Origin: Pseudomonadota bacterium
Lineage (GTDB): Bacteria > Pseudomonadota > Alphaproteobacteria > Acetobacterales > Acetobacteraceae
Assembly (NCBI GenBank): GCA_021846225.1
Contig: JAJZCG010000012.1
Location: forward strand, 1-42,352
Reading direction: 5' to 3'
Length of the DNA stretch: 42,352 nucleotides
Positions 20,988 through 29,388 of the stretch are shown here, in pieces (position 1 is the stretch's first letter; every line of letters starts with the position of its first letter). The notes under the pieces are model-generated. The model saw only the letters and a list, made by a program, of their open reading frames with translations, was not told where the DNA came from and searched no databases. The position numbers and the translations under genes were made by a program.

Positions 20988-22946
20988 TCCATGGAGACAT
21001 TTGCCGCGACTGCCAATACGGGACTTATGCCACGCCAGCCAGCCAGGCTCGCGACTGATCCGGCCGATATAAGCCGCTCCTGGCAGCGATGCCGGCAGGC
21101 GGGGCTGGTTCCGGAACTCACGCGTGTCGACGGGCCGCATATGGGCCAGGTGCAATTGCGCGCCGCCGCCGACCGCCGCGCCACGCTGATCGCGCAGGCG
21201 CGCCCGGTCATAGACTATATCTATAGTCAAATCCGTGATTCCGGCTGTGTCATGCTGCTGTCCGACGAAAACGGCTTCCTGCTGGAATCCGCGGGGGACA
21301 CGGATTTTTGCACCCGCGCGGCGCAGGTGGCGCTGCAACCCGGCGCCTGCTGGGCCGAGGATACGCGCGGCACCAATGCCGTGGGGACGGCGCTGATCGA
21401 GGGCCGGCCGATTGTGGTGAACGGCACGGAACATTACCTGCGGCACAATAATTTTCTCGCCTGCGCGGCGGCGCCGCTGGTCGAGCCGGGCGGGCGGCTG
21501 CTCGGCGCGATCGATATTTCCTGCGACGCGCGGCGTTACCATCCGCATACGTTCGGCCTCGTGCGCGTCGCGGCGCAGATGATCGAGAACCGCATTTTCG
21601 AACTCACCTTCGCCAGCCAGATGAAGCTGCGCTTTCATCTGAGCAGCGCGTGCCTCGGCAGCGTGATGGAAGGGACGATCGCGCTGAGCGAGGATGGGCG
21701 CATCATCGGCGCGAACCGTACCGGCTTTCATCTGCTCGGCCTGGCGCCGGCCGATATCGGCCAGATTGGCGTTGCGGAGACGCTGGGCATTGGCCTGCGC
21801 GAGCTGCTGGACCTGGAGCGCCACGCCCAGGGCCGCCCCGTGGCGCTGCACCGGCGCGGAAGCGATACGATGTTCATCATGGTGGAGCATGTGCGGCTGG
21901 CGCAATTCGTGCCGGGGAACCAGCCCGCGGTTGCGCCCAAAACCACCGTGGGGGATGCCTTGAGCGCGCTCGATACTGGAGATGCGCGCGTGCACACAGC
22001 GATTGAGCAGGCGCGGCGTGTGTTGGACCGCAAGGTGCCGCTTCTGCTGCAAGGCGAGACCGGCGCCGGAAAGGACGTGTTTGCCCGCGCCATCCACACC
22101 GCCAGCGGGCGCGCGCACAAGCCCTTCGTGGCGGTGAACTGCGCGGCGCTGCCGGAAAGCCTCATCGAATCCGAACTGTTCGGGCACGCGCCCGGCTCCT
22201 TCACGGGCGCCAGGCGCGAGGGGGCGCTCGGGCGCATCCGCGAGGCCCATGGGGGCACGCTGTTTCTCGACGAGATCGGCGATATGCCGCTGCACATGCA
22301 GACGCGGCTGTTGCGCGTGCTGGAGGATGGCTATGTGACCCCCATCGGCGGCAAGCCGGTGCCGGTGGATTTTCTACTGATCAGCGCCACGCATTGCGAC
22401 CTGAAGGCGCGCGTCGGCACGCAGGAATTCCGCGCCGATTTATACTACCGCCTGAACGGGCTGACGATCTCCCTGCCCCCGGCCCGCGAACGCACGGACC
22501 TACCCGCGTTGATCGAGCGGATTCTGGCCCGCGAGGCGCTGGAGCGCGGCGAGGGGCTGACGTTGCGGCTGACCCCCGAACTGGCCGAAGCGTTTTCCCG
22601 CTACACCTGGCCTGGCAATCTGCGCCAGCTCGCGGGGATGCTGCGGACCGCCTGCCTGATGCTCGATGCCGGCGAATGTGAGCTGGGCGTGGAGCATCTG
22701 AGCGAGGAGGCGCAGGCGGAACTCAGCCGCAAGCATGTGGCGCCGCAGCCGCCCGCGCGCCCGGCAACGTTGCGGGCACGCGCCGATGCGCTGATCGGCA
22801 ATGCCGTGGCGGAGACCGGTGGCAACCTTGCCGCCGCGGCGCGCAAGCTCGGCATCAGCCGCAACACGCTCTACCGGCGGCTTGCCGCGGGCACCGTGGT
22901 ATCGGAGAGCGCCAAACCCCTGCAAGCGCGCAAACTGAACAGCTAG
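20988..22946 (+). CDS. Sigma-54-dependent Fis-family transcriptional activator (AcoR-like)
   Basis: ORF 20973..22946. GAF-type N-terminus; Walker A LLLQGETGAGKDVFARAIH; GSFTGA loop (HAPGSFTGARREG); Walker B GGTLFLDEIGD; C-terminal HTH NLAAAARKLGISRNTLYRRL. Confidence 0.94.
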   Translation, partial: SMETFAATANTGLMPRQPARLATDPADISRSWQRCRQAGLVPELTRVDGPHMGQVQLRAAADRRATLIAQARPVIDYIYSQIRDSGCVMLLSDENGFLLESAGDTDFCTRAAQVALQPGACWAEDTRGTNAVGTALIEGRPIVVNGTEHYLRHNNFLACAAAPLVEPGGRLLGAIDISCDARRYHPHTFGLVRVAAQMIENRIFELTFASQMKLRFHLSSACLGSVMEGTIALSEDGRIIGANRTGFHLLGLAPADIGQIGVAETLGIGLRELLDLERHAQGRPVALHRRGSDTMFIMVEHVRLAQFVPGNQPAVAPKTTVGDALSALDTGDARVHTAIEQARRVLDRKVPLLLQGETGAGKDVFARAIHTASGRAHKPFVAVNCAALPESLIESELFGHAPGSFTGARREGALGRIREAHGGTLFLDEIGDMPLHMQTRLLRVLEDGYVTPIGGKPVPVDFLLISATHCDLKARVGTQEFRADLYYRLNGLTISLPPARERTDLPALIERILAREALERGEGLTLRLTPELAEAFSRYTWPGNLRQLAGMLRTACLMLDAGECELGVEHLSEEAQAELSRKHVAPQPPARPATLRARADALIGNAVAETGGNLAAAARKLGISRNTLYRRLAAGTVVSESAKPLQARKLNS

Positions 22947-23003
22947 AGTCTGATCGTTTGAGGTTGACGCGCGTCAGCGTGGCAACCGAAAGCGCGAATC
23001 AGC
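22946..23003. repeat. REP-like imperfect palindrome, copy 2 (58 bp)
   Basis: GAGTCTGATCGTTTGAGGTTGACGCGCGTCAGCGTGGCAACCGAAAGCGCGAATCAGC. Self-complementary: CTGAT/ATCAG, TTT/AAA, GGTTG/CAACC, CGC/GCG. Confidence 0.88.
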
Positions 23004-23014
23004 CTCTTATCAAA

Positions 23015-23072
23015 GAGTCTGGTCGTTTGAGGTTGACGCGCGCCAGCGCGGCAACCGAAAGCGTGAATCAGC
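23015..23072. repeat. REP-like imperfect palindrome, copy 3 (58 bp, tandem with copy 2)
   Basis: GAGTCTGGTCGTTTGAGGTTGACGCGCGCCAGCGCGGCAACCGAAAGCGTGAATCAGC; 54/58 identical to copy 2, period 69 bp. Confidence 0.88.
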
Positions 23073-23096
23073 AGGGGCGCGATACCGGCTTGCCGC

Positions 23097-23912
23097 CTAT
23101 AAAAAATCCGGCCCTTTGATCTGACGGCCGTGCCGGACGGCGGCCACCTCGCCCTCGCGCAGCGGCTGCCAGGCTTCTGCCGTCAGCGGAACGCTGGCGA
23201 ACAACACCAGCTCCTGGGTGGCATGTTCATCACCGATTCTGACGCCGGAGGCTGCGGCCGCGCCATCGCCCATGCCGCAGGCACGCGTGAGCTGGAAAAG
23301 TCCTGGCGGGGCAATCGCGCCATCGTGCTGTATGCGCCGGTGCCCATGCGCGAACAGCACGTCACCGTCGGCATAGATGAAATTCGCCGGGCCGAGCGCG
23401 CGTAACTGCGCCGCGAAAGCCTGAACGACCGCCATGCGGCTGGCAACGGAGGGGAGCGCACGCCCGGCCCAGAGCGGGGAGAGCGCCTCCAGCAGAATAC
23501 AGAAGGCTATCTCGGAATCAGTCTCCCCGATTGGCTGAAAGCGAGTCCAGCGCCCGGCCATGCGCTGGCTGATTGTTGCGAGATCGCCATTATGCGCGAA
23601 AACATGCGCCCGCCCGCCCAGTTCGCGCATGAAGGGCTGGGTGTTGCGCAAGGAGACAGCGCCCTGGGTGGCGCGCCGGATGTGGGAGAGGACCAAGCCG
23701 GTGCGCTGCCGGCGCTGCTCGATGAAAGACACCCAATCACTCTGCCCGGCCGGCTCGGGCTCACGGTACAGCCGGACATCCGCACCATCATAGAAAGCCA
23801 GCCCCCAGCCATCGAGCATCCTTCCCCCGAAACCGCCGTGCCGGGAAAAAATGTCCAACGAAAAATTGACATTGGCCGGCATTTTGCTCGACAGCGCGAA
23901 CAACTCGCACAT
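23097..23912 (-). CDS. Class II glutamine amidotransferase (YafJ family)
   Basis: 271 aa; N-terminal Cys after Met (MCELFALSSKMPANVNFSLDIFSRHGG), LVLSHIRRATQGAVSLRNTQPF, HVFAHNGDL. Confidence 0.9.
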   Translation of the reverse strand: MCELFALSSKMPANVNFSLDIFSRHGGFGGRMLDGWGLAFYDGADVRLYREPEPAGQSDWVSFIEQRRQRTGLVLSHIRRATQGAVSLRNTQPFMRELGGRAHVFAHNGDLATISQRMAGRWTRFQPIGETDSEIAFCILLEALSPLWAGRALPSVASRMAVVQAFAAQLRALGPANFIYADGDVLFAHGHRRIQHDGAIAPPGLFQLTRACGMGDGAAAASGVRIGDEHATQELVLFASVPLTAEAWQPLREGEVAAVRHGRQIKGPDFL

Positions 23913-23966
23913 CCGGGCCGCCTATTGCGCTGGCGATGGCGCGCGCATCATCGATCTTTCAGAAAA

Positions 23967-24626
23967 TTAGCTGGGGAGTTCCTTTTTGGAGAAGTACCAG
24001 TCGGTATAGTCATACCCCTTGCCCTGGCGCGCCTCGGCGTCAGCCTGGGTCTGAGGCGGCGGCACGATGACCTTTTCACCGGGCTTCCAGGCTTCCGGCG
24101 TCGCGATGCCGTGCTTGTCGCTGGTTTGCAAGGCTTCGAGCAGGCGCAAAAACTCCTCGATGCTGCGCCCGTTGCTCATCGGGTAGTATACCATGGCGCG
24201 CAGCTTGCTCTCGGGGTCGATGAAAAATGTGGCGCGCACGGCGGAGGTGTCGCTGGCGCCGGGCTGGATCATGCCATAGGCATGCGCCACTTTCATTGAG
24301 AGATCCTCAATGATCGGGAACGGAACCTTGACCCCGAAATTATGCTCGATGCTGCGCGCCCAGGCGATGTGGGCGAAATTGCTGTCGATCGAAAGGCCGA
24401 GAAGGTCGCAGTTCAGCGCCTGGAATCTTGGATAGTTCCTGGAAAATGCAACAAATTCCGTGGTGCACACGGGTGTGAAGTCAGCCGGGTGTGAGAACAG
24501 GACCAACCATTTGCCCTTGTAGTCGGAGAGTTTTTTAGGGCCGTGGGTCGTCTTGGTCTCGAATGCGGGTGCCGCCTCATTGAGCCGCGGCATCGCGATT
24601 GGTTGAAAGGCCTGGGCATCGTTCAT
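23967..24626 (-). CDS. Peroxiredoxin (Prx6/1-Cys-like AhpC-TSA)
   Basis: Start MNDAQAFQPIAMPRLNEAAPAFETKTTHGPKKL at 24626. HPADFTPVCTTEFVAF peroxidatic motif; Prx6-type C-terminal extension. Confidence 0.92.
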   Translation of the reverse strand: MNDAQAFQPIAMPRLNEAAPAFETKTTHGPKKLSDYKGKWLVLFSHPADFTPVCTTEFVAFSRNYPRFQALNCDLLGLSIDSNFAHIAWARSIEHNFGVKVPFPIIEDLSMKVAHAYGMIQPGASDTSAVRATFFIDPESKLRAMVYYPMSNGRSIEEFLRLLEALQTSDKHGIATPEAWKPGEKVIVPPPQTQADAEARQGKGYDYTDWYFSKKELPS

Positions 24627-24761
24627 GATTATTTTTCCCCAAGTTTGAATCCTGGTCATCATCAAAGCGATAAATCGTAGCGCAAACCAGGGTAAGAGCC
24701 ATTGATCTGAGTCAAGCCGATGCCGGCGCCTTGTTTGGAGTCGCCCGGGCGGCGCCGGATG

Positions 24762-25760
24762 CTAAGCCGCGGCCCCGGTTGCCCGCCGTGTTGAGCCGCG
24801 AACCACACAGCGCCCGCCCAGCACCATCTTGCGCATGGGGGCATCCGGGGCGTCCAGCCGGTCCATCAACAGCTGCATCGCGGCCCGGCCGAGATCGGCC
24901 ACCGGCTGCTCGATCACGGTTAGCCCCGGCCCAGCCAGCTCGGTCCAGCTTTCGTTGTCAAACCCGGCAATCGCCATGTCCTCGGGGATTTTCTTGCCGG
25001 CGGCGAGCATGGCGCGCACCACCCCCATCAGCATCAGCCCGTTGCTGGCGATTACCGCTTCCGGCGCCGTGCCCTGCTTGAACCAGTGGCAGGTCTCAGC
25101 CTCCGCCGCCTCGACGGTGGGGGCGATGAAACGCGCCGCCGGGGTAAGTCCGGCCTGCTGCATGGCCGCCACGTAGCCATCGTGCCGCTCGATGCCCGTG
25201 GTGCTGGCATTGCCAAACAACCCGGTGATGCGGCGATAACCCTGCGCCACCAGATGCGCCACCAGCATGTCCGCCGCGGCGAAATTATCCAGCACCACCG
25301 CATCCCGCCCGCCAGCGCGCCCGGCGCGATCGATCAGCACAATGGGGAAATTATAGGTTGCGCGGGCCAGTTTATCGACCGAGGCACGCGTGGGCGCAAA
25401 AATAACGCCGGTGACGCGCTCCTCCTCCATCAACTGAAGATACATCGCCTCTTTTTGTGGATTTTCATCAGTATTGCATAGTATCACACGCAATCCGGCT
25501 TTATATGCAGAGTCTTCCACTGCCCGCGCAACCGCCGTGAAGAAGGGGTTGGAAATATCGGCAACGATCAGCCCTATGGTTTGCGAATGACGCGAACGCA
25601 GCCGCCGCGCCGAGAGGTTGGGCCTGTAGCCGGTTGCCTTCACCGCCGCTTCCACCTGGGCCTGCAGCTCCGCGCTGACCGGCCCGCCGCCAAGCGCCCG
25701 CGAGACCGTGGCCGGTGAAACGCCCGCCGCGCGGGCGACGTCTTTAATACTGATTGTCAT
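24762..25760 (-). CDS. LacI-family transcriptional regulator (probable fructose operon regulator)
   Basis: 332 aa; MTISIKDVARAAGVSPATVSRALGG HTH; RLRSRHSQTIGLIVADISNPFFTAVARAVED; divergent from the fru operon. Confidence 0.92.
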   Translation of the reverse strand: MTISIKDVARAAGVSPATVSRALGGGPVSAELQAQVEAAVKATGYRPNLSARRLRSRHSQTIGLIVADISNPFFTAVARAVEDSAYKAGLRVILCNTDENPQKEAMYLQLMEEERVTGVIFAPTRASVDKLARATYNFPIVLIDRAGRAGGRDAVVLDNFAAADMLVAHLVAQGYRRITGLFGNASTTGIERHDGYVAAMQQAGLTPAARFIAPTVEAAEAETCHWFKQGTAPEAVIASNGLMLMGVVRAMLAAGKKIPEDMAIAGFDNESWTELAGPGLTVIEQPVADLGRAAMQLLMDRLDAPDAPMRKMVLGGRCVVRGSTRRATGAAA

Positions 25761-25779
25761 TGATCCTGACGCTTTTCAT

Positions 25780-25793
25780 AGAAATCGTTCTCA
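25780..25793. promoter_or_regulatory. LacI-family operator-like site, proximal to the regulator gene
   Basis: AGAAATCGTTCTCA: near-palindrome with central CG matching GAAANCGNTTTC-like operators. Confidence 0.6.
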
Positions 25794-25890
25794 ATATTTT
25801 CAGCACATTGGCCCATTATAATGCAAGTGTATTGGGGGTGTACGACAAAAAAATGTTTAAATGAGCAGCATAGTGCTTGACAAACGTGTA

Positions 25891-25904
25891 TGAAATCGTT
25901 TTCA
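25891..25904. promoter_or_regulatory. LacI-family operator TGAAATCGTTTTCA, proximal to the fru operon
   Basis: Palindromic except at the N positions; matches TGAAANCGNTTTCA. Lies inside the over-extended ORF, supporting the later ATG at 25934. Confidence 0.75.
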
Positions 25905-25933
25905 GTGTCATCAAGGTTACGGGGAAAACATCC

Positions 25934-28441
25934 ATGTCATCAAATCTTCCAGATGCCCTCCTGGGGCGCGAGCTTGTCCGTCTGAACGCCACGCCGGCCA
26001 ACAAGGAGGCCGCGATCACGGAGGCCTGTCAGCTTCTGGTTGCCGCTGGTTGCGTGGCGCCGGATTTCGCCGCCAGCATGCTGCGCCGCGAGGCTGTGGC
26101 GAACACCTATCTCGGCCATGGCGTCGCCATTCCGCACGGGCTGGTCGAGGACAAGGACATGGTCCGCCGCGACGGCATAGCCATTTTGCAAGTGCCCGGC
26201 GGGATTGAATGGAACCCAGGGCAGACCGCACAGCTCATTGTCGCCATCGCGGCCCGCGGGGATACCCACATCGCCATTCTGCGCCGCCTTACCCGGCTGA
26301 TCCAGGATGAAGCCCGGCTGGCGGCGCTCTGCACCACGCGCGATGCGGGCGAGATCGTCCACGCCCTGACGCAGGACACGCCGATGGTTGCCGCGGCGCC
26401 GGTCGCGGATCTGGACCAGAAATTTGACTGGGTGGTGGATTACCCGGCCGGGCTGCATGCCCGCCCCGCCGCCGCCTGGGTTGATACCGTGCGCGCCACG
26501 GGCCTGCGCGTGCAGGTGCGCCACGGCAACGAGGCCGCCGATGCGCGCAATCTGGTTGCCCTGCTGCAGCTTGGCCTGCGCGCGGGCGATACGGTAACGG
26601 TCTCCGCCGAGGGTGAGGATGCCGCCGCCGGGCTGGCCCGGTTGCGCGCGCGCATCACCGGCCTCACGGCGCAGGAAGTGGCTGACGCCGCCAAGGCCGC
26701 CGCGCGGGCCGCCGCGCCGGTGCGTGGCTGGGCGCCGCCGGGCCAGCCCCACACCATAACCGGCATCGCCGCCAGCCCTGGCATCGCCATCGGCCCGCTG
26801 CATGTGCTGGCCGCCGCCGAAGTGCATATCCCCGATGAGCCGGTCTCCCTCACTGATGGCGGCAACGCCCTCCACGAGGCGCTGACCGCGACGCGCCAGC
26901 AGATGACCGCGCTGATCGACGACACCACACGCCGCCTTGGCGCCTCGGATGCCGCCATCTTCAAGGCCCAGGCCGAACTGCTGAACGACAGCGACCTGAT
27001 CACCCTCACCTGCCAGCTGATGGTCGAAGGCCATGGCGCCGCGTGGTCGTGGAATGAGGCGATCGAGCGCATGGCCGCCAGCCTTTCGGCCCTGGGCAAC
27101 CCGGTGCTGGCCGGGCGGGCTGCGGATATGCGCGATGTCGGCCGGCGCGTGCTGAGCTGGCTGGCGCCATCTGTCACTTTCGGCTCGTTGCAGGACCTGC
27201 CCGAACAGCCCTGCATTCTCGCCGCCGCCGACCTCTCCCCTTCGGATACCGCCGGGCTGGATATGAGCCGCGTCACTGGTCTTGCCATGGCGCTGGGCGG
27301 CCCGACCTCGCACACCGCCATTCTGGCGCGCACGCTGGGCCTGCCCGCGATCGTGGCGGGCGGCAACGCGGTGCTGGAGGCGAAATCGGGCACCATGGCG
27401 ATCCTCGATGGCCAGACCGGGCGGCTGTATCTCGATCCTTCGCCCGGCGACATCGCCTCGGCCAAGGCCTGGGCCGCGGAGCTGGCCGCCAAGCAGGCGC
27501 AAGAGGCGAAAAAGCGCGGCGAGCCGGCGACCACCACGGATGGCCACCGCGTCGAGATCGGCGCCAATGTGAACCGGCCGGACCAGGTGCCCATGGCGCT
27601 GGCCGAGGGCGGGGAAAGCGTGGGGCTGATGCGCACGGAGTTCTTGTTTCTGGAAACCGGCGCCACCCCTACCGAGGACGAGCAGTTCGCCACCTATCGC
27701 GGCATGATCGACGCGCTTTCCGGGCGCCCGCTCATCATCCGCGCGCTGGACATCGGCGGCGACAAGCAGGTGGCGCATCTGCACCTGCCGCATGAGGAAA
27801 ACCCGTTCCTCGGCGTGCGCGGCGCACGGCTGCTGCTGCGCCGGCCGGACCTGCTGCACCCGCAGCTGCGCGCCATCTACCGCGCCGCAGCCCAGGGGGG
27901 GGATGTGTCGATCATGTTCCCGATGGTCACCTCGGTGGATGAGATTCTGCGCCTGCGGGAAATCTGCGAGGAGATCCGCGCGACGCTGGATGCCCCCGTG
28001 CTGCCGCTGGGCATCATGATCGAGGTGCCGGCCGCCGCCATCCAGGCCGACAACCTGGCGCAGCATTGCGACTTCTTCTCCATCGGCACCAACGACCTCA
28101 CGCAGTACACCCTGGCCATCGACCGGCAGAACCCGGATCTGGCCGCCGAGGCTGACAGCCTGCACCCGGCCGTGCTGCGGCTGATCGCGCAGACCGTGGC
28201 CGGGGCGCGCAAGCATGGCCGCTGGGTGGGCGTGTGCGGCGGCATCGCGGGGGATCCGTTCGGCGCCGCGCTGCTCGCCGGGCTGGGGGTGAACGAGCTT
28301 TCCATGACCCCGCGCGACATTGCCGCGGTGAAGGCCCGGCTGCGCGAGGCTGATTTCGCCGCGTTGCAGACCCTGGCCGCCAACGCCCTGGCCGCCGCCA
28401 CCGCCGCGCAGGTGCGCGCCCTGGATGGAGCCAGCGCATGA
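25934..28441 (+). CDS. fruB: Multiphosphoryl transfer protein: PTS EIIA(Fru)-HPr-EI fusion
   Basis: Start MSSNLPDALLG. EIIA site LGHGVAIPHG; HPr site DYPAGLHARPAAAW; EI site LAMALGGPTSHTAILARTLGLPAIV; C-terminal EI motif FFSIGTNDLTQYTLAIDR. Confidence 0.95.
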   Translation: MSSNLPDALLGRELVRLNATPANKEAAITEACQLLVAAGCVAPDFAASMLRREAVANTYLGHGVAIPHGLVEDKDMVRRDGIAILQVPGGIEWNPGQTAQLIVAIAARGDTHIAILRRLTRLIQDEARLAALCTTRDAGEIVHALTQDTPMVAAAPVADLDQKFDWVVDYPAGLHARPAAAWVDTVRATGLRVQVRHGNEAADARNLVALLQLGLRAGDTVTVSAEGEDAAAGLARLRARITGLTAQEVADAAKAAARAAAPVRGWAPPGQPHTITGIAASPGIAIGPLHVLAAAEVHIPDEPVSLTDGGNALHEALTATRQQMTALIDDTTRRLGASDAAIFKAQAELLNDSDLITLTCQLMVEGHGAAWSWNEAIERMAASLSALGNPVLAGRAADMRDVGRRVLSWLAPSVTFGSLQDLPEQPCILAAADLSPSDTAGLDMSRVTGLAMALGGPTSHTAILARTLGLPAIVAGGNAVLEAKSGTMAILDGQTGRLYLDPSPGDIASAKAWAAELAAKQAQEAKKRGEPATTTDGHRVEIGANVNRPDQVPMALAEGGESVGLMRTEFLFLETGATPTEDEQFATYRGMIDALSGRPLIIRALDIGGDKQVAHLHLPHEENPFLGVRGARLLLRRPDLLHPQLRAIYRAAAQGGDVSIMFPMVTSVDEILRLREICEEIRATLDAPVLPLGIMIEVPAAAIQADNLAQHCDFFSIGTNDLTQYTLAIDRQNPDLAAEADSLHPAVLRLIAQTVAGARKHGRWVGVCGGIAGDPFGAALLAGLGVNELSMTPRDIAAVKARLREADFAALQTLAANALAAATAAQVRALDGASA

Positions 28442-29388
28442 CCCGCATCGTCACGCTCACGCTCAACCCGGCCATCGACGAGACAGTGCTGCTCGAGCGC
28501 CTGCGCCCCGGCCATGTGCACCGCGCCAGCGGCGTTGCCTTCCACCCCGGCGGCAAGGGCGTGAATGTCGCCAGCTGCCTGGCCGATTGGGGACTGCCCG
28601 TGATCGCCACGGGGATTCTCGGGCGGGGCAACGCGGGTACGTTCGAGGCGCTTTTCACCAGCAAGCATATCACCGATGCCTTCCTGCGCGTGGCGGGCGA
28701 GACCCGCACCAACATCAAGCTCAGCCACGACGGTGAGACCACGGACATCAACCTGCCCGGGCTGCGGATTTCACCCGAGGAAAGCACGCGGATTTTTGAA
28801 CAGACCCTGGCGCTGGCGGATGAGAACACGCTGGTGGTACTGGGCGGCAGCCTGCCCGCGGGAATTGCCGAGAATTTCTACGCCGGGCTGACCATGGCCC
28901 TGCGTGAACGCGGCGCGCGCACGCTGCTCGACACCAGCGGCATTCCGCTCACGCGCGCGCTGCAGGCGGCGCAACTGCCATACTGCATCAAGCCAAACCG
29001 CAGCGAGCTTGAGTTTTATGTAGGCGGCACGCTGAACTCTGACGAATCGCTGATTGATGCCGCGCGCCAGCTCATCACCCGCGGGGTCAGCCTCGTGGTG
29101 ATCTCACTGGGGGCGGAGGGAGCGCTGTTCGTCACCGCCAGCGAGGTTTTGCGCGCGGCCCTGCCCGCCCTGCGGGTGACCAGCACGGTCGGCGCGGGGG
29201 ATGCCATGGTTGCGGGCATCGTCGCCGCTTTGTGTGAAAATGCCGGGCTGGAGGCAACCGCCCGTCTCGCCACCGCCTTCGCCACCGCCAAGTTGCAACA
29301 CGCGGGGGCGAATCTACCCGCGCGGCAGAACGTGGAAAAGCTCTGCGCGCAAGTTCAAATCATCAAACAGGGAGAAAGCAGACAATGA
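28438..29388 (+). CDS. fruK: 1-phosphofructokinase
   Basis: 316 aa PfkB family; TLTLNPAIDETVLLERLRPGHVHRASGVAFHPGGKGVNVA; STVGAGDAMVAGIVA; ATGA overlap with the upstream gene. Confidence 0.95.
   Translation: MTRIVTLTLNPAIDETVLLERLRPGHVHRASGVAFHPGGKGVNVASCLADWGLPVIATGILGRGNAGTFEALFTSKHITDAFLRVAGETRTNIKLSHDGETTDINLPGLRISPEESTRIFEQTLALADENTLVVLGGSLPAGIAENFYAGLTMALRERGARTLLDTSGIPLTRALQAAQLPYCIKPNRSELEFYVGGTLNSDESLIDAARQLITRGVSLVVISLGAEGALFVTASEVLRAALPALRVTSTVGAGDAMVAGIVAALCENAGLEATARLATAFATAKLQHAGANLPARQNVEKLCAQVQIIKQGESRQ

Noticed and set aside
20934-22295. 453-aa minus-strand ORF opposite the sigma-54 activator
   Set aside because: Shadow frame; the sense product has intact Walker A/B, GSFTGA and HTH motifs.
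22946-23072. CRISPR array
   Set aside because: Only two units, each a self-complementary 58-mer with an 11-nt gap; no direct-repeat/unique-spacer pattern and no cas genes.
25940-28216. 758-aa antisense ORF opposite fruB
   Set aside because: High-GC shadow frame; low-complexity His/Arg/Gly/Ala-rich translation without recognisable domain. The plus strand encodes clear EIIA-HPr-EI.
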